64,000 nucleotides of DNA, taken from NCBI GenBank assembly GCA_038503075.1, contig JBCAML010000018.1, positions 1,426,001-1,490,000 on the forward strand, in the 5' to 3' direction. A program made the translations under genes and the position numbers. The notes under the pieces are model-generated. The model did not search any database. It had not been told where the DNA came from and was given only the letters and a program-made list of their open reading frames with translations. The stretch is from Gyromitra esculenta (taxonomy: Eukaryota; Ascomycota; Pezizomycetes; Pezizales; Discinaceae). The number at the start of each line of letters is the position of its first letter. Position 1 is the first letter of the stretch. Positions 12,001 through 24,675 of the stretch are shown piece by piece.

Positions 12001-15000
12001 GTCCATTCTTCACCGCCGAAGCACATATATATAGACGTATGTACCTTCAAAAAGCTAGCGCCATGGCCATGAAATTTTTTCACCTTGCTGTGTCTTGTAA
12101 CCAAAGCAAATCCTTGATGATAGACGGTCTATTTTGTATATGTGATTGTGAGTCGTCATCGTGTGAAATTAAGCTGTTCCAATGACCTATTCACAAACCA
12201 TTACAGTGGTAGTTTACACTACTAAGAATGTGGTAATAGATATGTGCAGTAAAACGTGTTGGATATGAGCTTAAACTTCCTAACTTCGTGTATTGCTACT
12301 CCCGATAAACAGTTACAGGCGGAAGAGTATATGTAAACGAAATTTATTCAAGTCCTAGGAGCATTCGGTTACAGTATTCGTTAAAACGTACCATGGAAAC
12401 TCCGGGAAATCGGAGTAAACGTTCTCGATACTGGTACCGCGGTGAAAAATAATCACTGCTTTACAGTGATTTTTTTTTTAGGAAGTTTGACTGTAGATAT
12501 TCGTGTATCACGAGGGGAAAATAGCATAGCGACGGAGGGATTGCGGATAGTCCACTTCCGAACCCCGAGGCTAGTTTGATGAGTTCTCTACCATCTCCGT
12601 TTGTCATATATCATTCGCTGTGATTACGAAGTATAACTACCAAGGTGTAACGTTACAGGCGCCAATAACAGTCACAGATGGGAACATGGATTAAAGCAGA
12701 CGAAACGCCGACGAACGAAAGCCACTTACGTACCAGTAGTCCACCTCTTAACGAGCCCGCCCGCACTTACCAGTTTTTGCCCTAGCCTTCTCAATATAAT
12801 GAACTTAGAAGTTAGTTCATCTGCCGTTAAGTTTGGTAGATCATATAAATGTCAAAGAAACATAGTAGTTATTAGCCAGTCAATGTTTTCTTCTTCGACT
12901 GGAAGTTTGGGTACGTATAGGTGCTGCGGTGTGGGGGTATGCTTCTCAACATGGCGATAATGTAGTACGCCCAGAGCTAGACATTGCCGATACCTTTATA
13001 TGACAGACTCACTTCAAGAGCTGTATCATGCCAACTGCAGTGAAACGAAACTCATTCAGGAATAATTAAGCCTGTCACAGCCAATGGCTGTGGTAGAACT
13101 AATTGCTGACAGTTTTCATAGAAGTAGATTCTTTCTTGGCTCACTGCCGTGGTTTAGCCTCAAAAAATGAAAATCCTTAGTTTCGGCAAATAAATAAATT
13201 ATAAAATTAACAAAAAACTTGCTTTCAAGAAAAAAGAGGTTGGCGAGCATATATTATAAAAAATTTCGGCTGCAAGGGTACATTCCCTACCACAACTTAG
13301 ACCCTGTAACGCATCTATCTCACTGCCTAAGTGTACATATATACCAGACGGAACATGTTCGATTTTCCTGGCTGACTAGTTGATCTGGGGCTTAGAAAGT
13401 CGTCGGACTCATATATTAATTTATGCTAGGCTATAAGGACCAGAGGACAGGGATATTAATTAGGGTACCAAAGAACTGGGGTAGATAACCTAGCCAATCG
13501 AGATTGGTTTTCGCTAGTTATGGCTGCCACGGTTAATATTCAAGCGACCTCAATTAATAAAGTCTAGCCGTTATACAAGGAAAGTGACAATCTGTTAATG
13601 ATCGTCCGGCTGATAGCCCGATGCGTGTGTAACTAGAGATCTGGTTTTATTCCCAGAAAACCAAGTCTGCTTGGCTTCGGTACATATAAGTACATGCAAG
13701 TAACGGTGCGCTCAACTTACATATACACTAAAAAAGCTAGGCGAATGTAGCATTATGCATGAGCTTAGGAAGCACGCTGCTGGCTGTGAAGGCGAAAAAA
13801 CAAGAAAACGGAGAAGCTTCCCAGGCCTAGTTTTTTTGTAAATTGAGATAATAGTTAACTATAGTGCAAGTATGGCAGTAGGTAGGAGACGAGGCTTGAG
13901 GCTCGCCATAAATTTCTCGATTCTGTAAGACTTTGCTGTTTATGTGGCACACATGTATTGAACTGAATAGGTTTGGGTTTCTACCAGGCATGTAAATTAA
14001 TATGTCGTGTAAGTATCTCAGCACGGGAGTTAATATTCGGAGATGGGATACACAAGAAAACTCCTGAAGTTTAATCCGATCAGTAGCTTGCATGCGTACA
14101 TATGCACTGGTTTTGACAGCACTCGAACCAGTCCAATCTGGTTTGGGGTAGCAGTCCAGCAAATTTCTAAGGGTGGCCACTGCTGCAGCCCCATACCTCA
14201 ACCAAAACTAACCTTGGAAGATCTTCTAGGCACCAGGTAACTTTTCTTTTTTGCTTTTTCGGAAATGCTTGATCGTTTTAGCTGGCTGTTGCCGCATATA
14301 CCATACAGTCAATACTACCTCGGAACTCGAATACCGACAGCCATGCTAGGCGATTGAGCCTAAACTGAATCCCTAGCGAGGCTAGTATCGTGTATATAAA
14401 TTCGCTACACTTATAGCGTCACATCTAGATCATAGATTTTTATTTCGTACCCTCGCAGCAGAAAGGCACCCAAATCTACGGAGATATGGCCCGATTAACA
14501 TTTAAAATAAGGCTTCTTTATTCGCCGATACTTGGGGCTTTCATAAAACGTGATCTAGGCCATTCTCAAGCCACGAAGCCTTGCATGCATGCAGCATCAG
14601 ATACATATACTGGAGACTTGTTTTGAGAGTTTAGGCAGCTAAGACATTAGGTAAGCAGTAGTGGAGCGCGATTCAGATATAAGATCTAAAATAAGGGCTA
14701 GCCTTCTTTACAACATCTGTTCTCTTAGAGGTAATTCGGTTATCCGAGGAGAATTTTGCCCTCATAGCAATTCCACACCGCCAGGAGTTCAATCCAGTCC
14801 AATACGTCATCTTAGAACTGCCGATTTTGAGGTGGATCGGCAAGTCCTAGACTCCTGCCATCTAGATCTATTACTCCTAAAACATGATGCCTATTTTCTC
14901 CCTAGAATGACTATGCGAGCTTAACTGATAAATATTTCCATCGAATGAACAAAAGCCCTATCTGATCTGTGATATACCGAAAAGGTGGGCTTGCAATGTT

Positions 15001-15810
15001 TTTAACTTGTGGTGTTAAAAAGATTGTGTTTGGAAAACCCTTACATTTACAGGAGCAGATCTTTGGTTGTTAAGCCTTAAACATAGGAAGTAATAGCTAG
15101 CTACCATAAAGCGCCCATAAAGCTAACTCCAACTATGCATTGGCTGTTTCGCATCTGAGGTTCTCCAGACCGTGAAGCCGATCTTATGCAGGAACTTGAT
15201 ATAAACATGCATATGGATAACAATACAACTGGTGGCTGGAGACAAGGAAATGACCCTTGACGAGAAAATACCCTCCAATGAGAAGAAGGCATTCATCGAT
15301 CACAATGTCGGTGTCGAATATCAATTAACCCTCTCACTGTTTCATAATCACTAATTTATAATCCCGATCCCGATTAAGAGACTTATACTAAGAATAGTGG
15401 GAAATACATCACCTTTCTAAAAAAAAATTGGAATATTTAGAATTTCAAAATTACTTCTGAACCAAAGGAATCAGAGGGCTACATAGTCTTGCAAACTTAA
15501 ACCAGTTGAACTATACTGCATGCATGTACTGCATGCATAATATATACGTACCTATAACTTGCTCTTCCAAATTTCTCCGAAGAGACCCGGAGCTGGCGCT
15601 ACAGCGATCTCTGTATGATAGATATTTTCTTAGATTTAATTTCGGTAGATTAGGCTCGGCATTTATGTGTGGTGATATCGATACCAAGCTCCGTTAGTAG
15701 ATGCTCCGGAAAACTCCGCACCAACATTCCCAGAAAGTAAATCCAAGTGAGAATACTACATGGTACAGTACCAAACGAATCCCAAGTAGTAGCGTTCACA
15801 TACAGAATAT
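9015..15810. other. Gene-poor, AT-rich desert
   Basis: Nearly 6.8 kb with scattered open frames under 130 codons on both strands and none with a recognisable domain, signal peptide or consistent splice structure. TA-rich words (CTAG, TATA, TAGCTAG) are very frequent, as in old repeat-induced-mutation debris, though I have not counted dinucleotides. The only structured items are an (AAAT)n run at 10691-10713 and TGCATGCA repeats near 15515-15540. Confidence 0.5.
10691..10713. repeat. (AAAT)n microsatellite
   Basis: About six uninterrupted AAAT/ATAA units. Confidence 0.9.
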
Positions 15811-15814
15811 TTTC

Positions 15815-15822
15815 TATATAAG
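15815..15822 (+). promoter_or_regulatory. TATA box of the secreted protein gene
   Basis: TATATAAG lies about 130 bp before the ATG at 15954 and is followed by a pyrimidine-rich stretch (CTTGCTCCCCCC), a common fungal core-promoter layout. Confidence 0.5.
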
Positions 15823-15953
15823 GTTCTACTTGCTCCCCCCAACATCCAATTCCTCACCACGCTCTTCACACTCAATCCAGCCTACAGCTTCTCTATCAAT
15901 CTTTCGATTCAATCTTTCCACCAGAGTTTTATCCAAACCACCCGACTTTCAAA

Positions 15954-16651
15954 ATGAAGACTTTCAGCATCTTTTCCGTCGCCATTGCCTTCTTCAGCGT
16001 CTTTGCTGCTGCTTCCCCAGTCGCCTCTCCGGGTGCTTTGGTTGCTCGCGGTGACGAACAAGGGCAGCCTATCGTTGACACCCTTACCAGCTATGGCCCC
16101 AAGTTCGATGCCTGCCACGAGAAATACAGTATGAACTCTTACACAATCGATATATTTCAGCTTTTCAGTAGCTAACTCATCTTTTTAGAGACTAAATGTG
16201 CGGATAAATGTTCTACCAGCGATATTACTTCCTGGGGATCGGAAGTTGCAGATATCTGTGCCGCACTCATAGTCGACCTAAATGTTCAGATTAAGCTCCT
16301 TCCAACCGGATGGAAGTTCATCGATGCTTCCGTTGTAGTCAAACTCGTCGCAGAGATTCTCGTAGCCATCAACGTTGTGCTCACCTTCCTTCTTGGAAAA
16401 TGTGGCCTTAGTGAGTGTCTCCTTCATCTACTATTACAATATCGGAAATAGACTAACAGCTTCTAGTTGGCGGACTTCTGAGCGTTGTTATTGCTCTTGT
16501 TTTGAGCCTTTTGGGCGGCCTTAAGTTTCAGCTCACGAGTTTGATCGCCTGTCTTCTCGTCGTTGTTGATAACCTCCTCGCCTTGGTTCTTGCTTTGGTC
16601 GCAAGCCTCCTTGGCTCTGCTACCTGCTTTATTTGCTCTCTGCTGGCTTAA
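15954..16651 (+). CDS. Small secreted or membrane hydrophobic protein
   Basis: Predicted exons are 15954-16128, 16189-16410 and 16467-16651, giving 193 aa. Both introns are GT..AG (60 and 56 bp) and all phases agree. Residues 1-20 (MKTFSIFSVAIAFFSVFAAA) form a clear signal peptide, followed by an ALVARGDE segment that could hold a processing site. The middle has a small cysteine set (KCADKC...DIC). The last 60 residues are almost wholly hydrophobic (GGLLSVVIALVLSLLGG onward) with a final CFICSLLA. Cysteines plus paired helices suggest a secreted, membrane-active or wall-associated protein. I do not recognise the family. The gene stands alone in a desert. Confidence 0.75.
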
Positions 16652-19530
16652 ATCAGCTTTTAGAGAACCATACTTGGATAAAAGTCTTAAGGGGTATGTG
16701 ATTGCGGTGGACAGACGATGGATATAATTGTCAATTTTCTTTATCTTTCGTTCAACTTATTTCCGTGTGTTACTTTGCTACTTTACTGTCTGTTGGTGGA
16801 AAGGAGAGGTAACAGAGAAGGGTTATGTGAGCAGAGCGCAATGAACTGGTGGCATTTTTTTCCTTATGTCTTTCTATGTAGGGGATCCTCGGCCCTTATC
16901 AGATGTACCAGAATCTCAATGATGATTTCCAGGGAATAAATTTGCTAAAAAAAAATCGCAAAATCTGTGTCAGAATCTCTGTTAGTCTGATAGAAATGAC
17001 TTTCCGACAATACAGCCCAAGCACAAATAGAACTCAAGTCGGATACTCTAATACTTTCAAGGCCTCGTTAACCTTATCGCATGCATTTTCCCGGCCCTCG
17101 GTTGCCTATAATTTGGGACAACTAGTTCACCTAGCACTTTACCAACATATCAATCTTAGCTAATAGAAACATAGACCTGTACCAACATGAAAATAATGTC
17201 GTCAGTGGCTTATTCAACGGTATACGTAGTAGGTTTACTCACGATCAAGCTGCAGTTGGGTTTCGCTCCCCCAACGGGATTTAGAATCTCATATTAACCG
17301 ATTGGATTACTCTACAGGTACAATCCCGGGGATTCCGTAGCTAATGCCTATTTCGGAATAGGTTAGCCTTAGGAATTCGCTTGTGTAACAAACATCGCAC
17401 AGCTGCCAAGATCGAGTGAGCGATTGTGAATTTGAAAGACTATGGCTGAGTGAGAAACTAATGTTAAAAGTGATTCCACAGGCCTAGGGCGAAACCCCGT
17501 ACATCATAAAAGTTGCCCCTCGAGGGTTTGAATTCTTTAAACGAGTGATCACTGGGGGGGACTTTGGATTATTATTCACATGCATATGTTAAACAGCTGC
17601 AGTGGCTTAATATATAGCTAATAACTTATGTTATTATACTGCCCCGTTGGTTTACGGCAAGTTTGCTGGATGCTGTCTTGTGTGCTAGAAGGATCGACGC
17701 TAATTCTTGACAGGCGCCAGGAACCCTTCGCTTACATCCCAGACGCCACCGCACCATGCCGACAGTCCGACGCGACGAGTCACGATGTCTCAGTTATGTC
17801 TTAGAATAATATATCATGAATTGTAAAAGTCTGCGGTGAGGAGGATTCGTCTTTTCTCTTAGAATATGTAGGGTATATTCGGTAACTTTTTGTTTTGTTT
17901 ATATGATAGCATCTTTTGCATGCCGAGGTTTTGCAGCCGGCTTTTCCACCTTTTTCGGTTCTCTACCAGCCAGGCAATGATTGGGATAGCTTTTCCAAAT
18001 TCGCTCAGCCACCATAAGGCTACGTGTCTCCACTATCGTGAGATGCTATTTTAATTTTCCATCACCGTTTAATTGTGAGAAGCTACACTTCCGATTCTTT
18101 CTACCAGTATATCTAGATATTCATCAGAGCAAGCGACTGCGATTGCAAGCGTGATGGAGAAGTCAGAGCGGCTAGGGCACCGAAAATCACTTCCCGCACA
18201 CCTAAGGAGTGACATGACCACATTTAATTAAGCCTGTAATCCCCTGTTAAATCAAGGATTGCCTACTATGAATACAGCTGTACATGTGGCTGTGGATTTA
18301 TGAAACTTCGTTCTGCCATAGTCGCATGCGCTTCGGTCTCTAGCAGCTCATCATCCCTATAGCAGGCAGAGGTGTCGACTGTGACTTCATCGTTGTTTTC
18401 CAGAACAGTGTGGTTAGTGGTAATACTATAGCTAGTGATAACGAGATCAAGGGCAGCCCTATCCTTGAAATGATCAAGCTTGTCGAAGATGTTAGCAGAA
18501 AGATATCCGAGCAGTCTAAAGCATTTCTGCTGGCCCCTGGTCAGCAAGGGGACAATGGGAAAAGAATAGAGAATTGAACCGTTTCTCCTGATAGGATTGT
18601 CAGCACACTCTCCACAGTAATAATCCAATATACGTATATTCTATTATTTCTCCATAAGCCAAAATCGAGAGGTTTAGACCCCTAAAGGAATTTTGGTATA
18701 GGGTTCTAACCGTAGCTCTTTATCCTGATTTTTCATCCGCCTCCAAGATTTAAAGGGGATGAGTTGAATCCCGGCCCGCAGGATAGAGAAAAGTAGGAAA
18801 TTATTAGAAAGAACTGAATCCTAACGTTGCTGTCTGAGGTAACTGCAGTGTTAGAACCTAGAACTTGGTGGGGTGAAGGTTTCTTCAGGGGTGAACTGTG
18901 TACTAAGAGATCCATCGGGGGAGGACCATCACCGAAACCAGCATAAGCTGTTGGATATCGCGTTTTGATTGTCTTCCCAATACACCGAAGTAAATCATCG
19001 TTCATGTTGACACGGGAAGTATTCACGGTTGCTGAGGGGCGTTGCATTGACATGTAGAGCTTGCAAGACGATGCTGAGGATAAACTGGCTACAATGAAAA
19101 ACAGTCATGTGAGAATTTCCTCTGACAGAAGTGCGTGACATTGCTGAGTTATATTTGCGGAGAACGGGCTTCGTTCAAGGGAAGTACGCGCATGCGTTAG
19201 CCTCCTATATAGTGCGCTTACTAAGATCCAATACGTGCCCACTAATACGTAGCTAACGAGCGAATACTGTGCCCTTCAGCCAGAAAACGCCCTACTTCAC
19301 CTACTGGCCGTGCTTGTGCCCATTGTGGTGTAGGTGTGTATGGCTAGCAGAGAGATTGCCTGATAAAAATAAAGTATCAATGCCTAAATAACTCGCTCGC
19401 TCGCTCAGTTAGACTATGGTCGAAGCCTTTACTTGTGCACACAATTTTTAACCCCTAGAATGTCCTACGTGGATCCTGCAAGTAGTTCATCATAATTGAG
19501 TATTAAATTTGGGTAATTGTTTCAGTGAGT
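16652..19530. other. Gene-poor stretch with one weak minus-strand coding candidate
   Basis: Two minus-strand open frames (18266-18628, 120 codons; 18733-19053, 106 codons) could be pieces of one decayed gene. Neither has a known domain and no splice pair joins them convincingly. The rest holds nothing recognisable. Confidence 0.35.
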
Positions 19531-19625
19531 ACTTAGATACCGCGTGAAGAGGCATGAGGCATCCAGCCACCAGAAGCCCCGACCCAAACCGTGCATTTTC
19601 AGGTTCTTTATGTGACATTCGGTCG
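19531..19625 (-). mobile_element. Degenerate, shortened copy of the 134 bp palindromic MITE
   Basis: Left-end residue TAGATACCGCGTGAAGA and right-end residue CATTTTCAGGTTCTTTATG match the termini of the elements at 32844 and 33550. The internal CCAGCCACCAGAAGCCCCG matches the 33550 copy. About 40 bp of the middle is missing. Confidence 0.55.
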
Positions 19626-22600
19626 AGTGGGGTCCATATCGCTGGCGCATAAGGCTAAGGGATTCTTGTTATCCAATTTCAAAGTTTCAGCGCAGGGATA
19701 AAAATCATAAAACTGAAGGTAGGATTCGCTGATAGGGAAAGATTACTATCTATGCCGTGATATAGAATCAGAGTCAGCCACAATATCTCTGAACGCAGTC
19801 TAAGTACTTGTATTGGGCTGGTATTTTTAAAATGGACTGAGTCTGCATACCCTATAAATTGCATCGAATCTATGGACTTGCGCGGGAAGTAAAGGCGGCC
19901 TGTCAGTCAAATACGAACACTATGTAACTCGTCCCGTCATCACTAAGATCTTCTCATCCACTAGCAAAGCACACCCTAGCCATGTCAAGATCCCCCCTTT
20001 TCTTTCGACAGGAGGCACATCAGCCTTCTATTGAGTCTAGACCTCCAGACAAAACTATTGAGCCTAAGCGTTTTTGGCTAACAGCTATTCGTCGACCCGA
20101 AATGGTTGGCAGGATAACCGTGTGCGTTTGATTCGATAATACGAGTCCCCGATCATGTAGATGAAGCAAGATTAGATGCTATCATCCATCCCACCCATGC
20201 ACTCTCAAGCAAAGATCTGATCTCATAGCTACGTGCAGCTAATATCACCCATGCCAAGTATACTTGCAGTACATACACCGGATTATCCCCTTCTTTTTGT
20301 CAAAACTTTGCTCGGGAAGGTGGCATCATGCATGATCTGACCGCCCTGTTGTACATGTAAGAGCCTGTGAAGCACCAATAAGAACCACGATTGGAGCAGA
20401 TTAAAAGATTCCCGCTGGCTCCAGGCTTTCCACCTTTTCAAGTAGCTTTGTGCTAACTTGTGGTCGATGGCATTCTTTCAAAAACATAAGCCTTAGTTTT
20501 TAGTTGGCTGATTTAAGTCGATTTAACGGTCACCTGTACTCATATTTGTATTTTGTTAGGCTTAATGCAAGCACATGTTTAGATTCACATCTTATCCCTC
20601 GAAAGAAAGCTTTTATTAATGTGTAAACCTCCAAGTGTTCTTACTTTCAACCATACTGTTTACCCACTATACTCGGGAATCAGCTGGATGAATCGATTGC
20701 ATACATTAGGTGGGCCTTTACCTTTTAAGACGTACTGCTCTCAGCGGCCCACATATCTTTTTCCAATCACCCGAAAACAAGGAATGGGAGAATCCAATGA
20801 GTAATTTCCGATTCCGCTCAGTTTTAGCACATCTGACGGGAGTTGAGGCCTGCCGGCACCAAGTCCCCTGAACCAGCAACTACCGTATGTACTCTCGAAA
20901 TCAGACTTGGCTAGATCTCAAATCGAACCTGACGCGGTAAAAAGCTTGAATCCAGAGACTGCCTTTCTGCGTAAATCACGTAACTTAGCATATTCTATGG
21001 ATAGGTGGCAAGACTGCAGAAAGCCGGTGCTTTCTCGTCACATTTTGTACCATATCGGGCTTAATTCGGGAATAGCTAGGTCGTGTTTCGAGAACACATA
21101 CGATGCAGGACCTATGTCGTGACCCTTATTGTGGAACTGTGAGTACAGGTCCTCTCAACCTTCTCGCACCACCTGCTGCCACAACACGCCACATTCCCGA
21201 ATCCTGGCAAGCCACCACCACAACTCGGAATTTACACTTCCTTTTCCCCGAGAACGTGGCATGATGTCTTTCGAGCCCTCCTAACTTGTATGAATGAGTG
21301 GATAGATCCATTACTTTCGTCGCTGGGTGTGTTTGTTAACTTTAACCAAATTCCAACGTGTCGACTGTTTACTGTGACGACATAGTTTTCGCCAGCAGCG
21401 ACACAGTTTTTATTGGTACTACGACGCAACTTTTTATCCTCGTTTTCCATCGCCTAGAGGATGTTTTCTTCTCTTAAAGGGTATCGGCAGAGAAATCTGT
21501 ACCTCGGTTTTTTTTCTGCGGGACCTTCGAGGAAAGGGATATGTTTGCGGATCATTTCTGTCCCAAATACTAATTGGAACAACCGGCAACTTTGAGGAAC
21601 CATACAGCAAGGCAATGATATTTTAACCTTCACAAATAACCATCTAATACGCTAGGAATTCAAACTCCACCTAGGCCCTAACATCGTCGTCACAGCAAAC
21701 GCACAGCTTAAGGGGGGAGGATTGAATCTGTCTGGGTTCAATGGAGGGTTGGTCGGCAGATTATCGATATGGTTTTGAAGCTTTTCAAGGGGGCATGGGT
21801 TGAAAGCGAGGGTTTCCGAGGGGCTGCCGCTGGAGTATATTTTAAAGCGATTAGGTTCGCATTTATTGGTGGTTTGAGCGACCCGATGGCCTATTTCATC
21901 AACACACCCAGGTCTGAATACTTGCATGTTCTGTTTGGGCGCTATATAAAAACGTGGATCAGAGGGGACATGCTAGCCTAGTTAATTATTTCTGTCTTAG
22001 TCGATGAAATCTCGGATACTGCACCATGGTGATGGACGATTTCCAGTAAACGGTGGATGAATTTCTATGGTGACAAAGGTTGGCTTTGGAAAAGAATCGA
22101 TTTTCTATCTCGCTCTGCAGGTGTTGACCGTTTGCTATTCGTTTGTTGACCCTTTCACAGAAGGAAAGGTGAGTGGCACGTGGTCCACGAAATCACTGAT
22201 ATATAGTAGTCTGTGTATTTTGTCATAAAAATAGGATAAACAACTATCTCCACCGAACAGGAAGCGTCATCGGTTGCGAACTGATCCTACATCCAGGCTC
22301 GACACACCCTCGATACTACCGCCCAAGCACTGAAGCTTAACCTACCAGGCATCAGAACAGGTTCTATCACTGACAGAAACTTACCTACTCCAGCTTCGTC
22401 CCCTCCTCTCATATGATAACTTTCATCCTCTCTAGCTAGGGCCTTCAACAGAAGAGGCTAAGTATCGGCTTAAACATCCGCTAGCCCAAGAACTCACCCA
22501 AAGCCCAGATCCCGATCGACAAGAAATCATCCCAACGGAGTCGCGGGCAGGGAAGCTAGGCTAGAGAGGAGTTGGCTGATGAGATGAAGTTGTGGATTGG

Positions 22601-24540
22601 ATGGGTCAGGGTATCGTTTAGTCGTGGATGGGTAGAGCCCTATGAGTAGGAAAGTCAGAGAAATAAGAATACAGCGCAGTACCCCAAGCGCTAGCTCCTT
22701 ATACTTCTGGATACTGTATTAGTAGGAGATTTGATAGATTTAGTAGGCGGAATCGAATACACGGTAATAGCATCGAGTGACTCGGCATGCGAGTGGGCCC
22801 ATTACAGCCATGTTTTCTTGTCTTCAATCTGTTCGTATGCATATGTCCAGCCCCTTTAATGCTGGGAATTGTGTATACACGTCTAGGGATACGACGTACG
22901 GAGATGCTCCGCACTTCAAGAAAAGTGCTGTTCTCTCGTACTATAGTGACTATGCTGGATATCAACTAAGTGGTTTACTTATACCGACGAAATAATAGGA
23001 TCTCGGACATGGGTCGGGGATATCCCCGGCCCTATTACCCGTCAATTTCTCTCGTGCTCTAATCCTGTGCTTACTTTCTTTGGAGAACATTCAGGTATAC
23101 ATGCTAAAACTATTCCGAATACTAGCTAGACAATCGTGAAGCTCTTATTACCAGCCAAATCGCCCCATTCAGACGAAACTTTTATCCTAATGCTGGAAAC
23201 CCAAATCCTTCGACCTCTTCTCCCAACCTCATTCTCGACACCCCTTAGATGCGCCCGAAGAAATAATTGACTGATTGGTTTTCAGCGTGCCGAGATGAGA
23301 TAGCGAGTGACAGACGATGATTGTATATAGACAATTGGTTCTCGTCACGTAATTCATACGCTTGCTATTGAGTACCCACAGACTATTCCAACCGCAAACA
23401 GGTCTAGCCTACACCAAGCAGCAGCGAGCTGCTCTAAGGTAATACTCGTCATAGTACGGTGGTGTAATTTGGATGGGTACTAGGAGTAGTAGTTAGGTAA
23501 AACGTAGACTTGCGAGTAAGGACGAAGGCCACTAGATCTGAGATTTTAGAGTTCCGCATGAATCGAGCGATTAGGTGATCCACCAGAGTAGTAAGGAGTC
23601 GAGAGAGCGTAGTTACGGGGATTAGTGCGGTTCCCAACGCAGCTAAAGTAGAGCGACGATATTTAGAACCACTTTCGGAATATGGACGGACTATAAAGCT
23701 TAAGGGTCCGGGGAAAGGGATAGGCTTTCCATAATCCGCATCCCCGAACACCAGTAGGCTCCAGCACCACAGCCTAAGTGCTAGATGTGTCGAATGAAAT
23801 AGTAAATAAATAACCAGCAGGCCCCAGATAAATATACATATCGAGTGATTCGCCATGATGGCATTTCGCTTCCAATATAATCTTAGTAGACTGCATGTAC
23901 ATCTATATCAAATACTCCCCAAATGTATACAACGCAACAACTATATCCACAACCTATTACCAAAGCCTACCAAAGCCTACCAACCGCAAGCTCCACCAAC
24001 ATCCCACCAACGCCAGCACCAACACCCGTGACAATCGCCATGTCACGCCGCCAAGAACGTAACGCGATCTCCACCGCCAAGACTGCCCCGTCAAAATAAA
24101 CAAACAGCCTTATCCACCCCCAATATAGTTATCTGCCTGCCTGCCGAACCAGTGCCTGCTGCAGAGTGAGAACTCGTGGGCCCACGAGACAAGTAGGAGT
24201 GAAAAAAAATATTGTTCTATATGTAGCAGTATTTGGTTCCCGAACTGCTACCAAATACAATACAACCCCCTCCCCCTCCCCCTCCCCCCAACTCCACCCC
24301 ACTCCACCTCACACCCTCGACTACATGGAACAAATGAAATAACTAGCGATATGAGCCGAGTGTAATACTACTTAACCAAATGAAAATAATAAAATAATGA
24401 ACCCCAAACATATGAAAAAGACGGACGAAAAACCCAGACAGAAACCCAGAAATAGCGATAAAAAGCCACAAACGAAATTCAAGAAACAAGTATGTTATTT
24501 CAAGTGGCCTTATCATGCAATCGTGTAGATTCATAAGACA
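19626..24540. other. Gene-poor stretch
   Basis: No gene is supported. Short open frames at 21652-21927 (-), 21769-21981 (+), 22699-22995 (both strands) and 23449-23856 (-) have no recognisable features. Simple-sequence items are a CCAAAGCCTA tandem near 23960 and a C-rich run at 24265-24290. Confidence 0.5.
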
Positions 24541-24565
24541 TTAACCCCCTCTTTCTTCCACCCCC

Positions 24566-24597
24566 TTGCTTCCCTTGCTTCCCTTGCTTCCCTTACT
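24566..24597. repeat. Short TTGCTTCCC tandem repeat
   Basis: Three to four copies of a 9-10 bp TTGCTTCCC unit, followed by C-rich (CCCCAAC)n-like sequence. It lies about 80 bp past the stop of the minus-strand gene, probably in its 3' untranslated region. Confidence 0.8.
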
Positions 24598-24675
24598 TCT
24601 CCTACTTTCTTTTCTACTCCCAACCCCCCAACCCCCCAACCCCACACCCCCACACCCCCACACCACACCCACCCC

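Noticed and set aside
18266..19053. Two minus-strand frames of 120 and 106 codons that might be one gene
   Set aside because: No splice pair joins them and no domain or signal peptide is present; recorded only within the gene-poor stretch.
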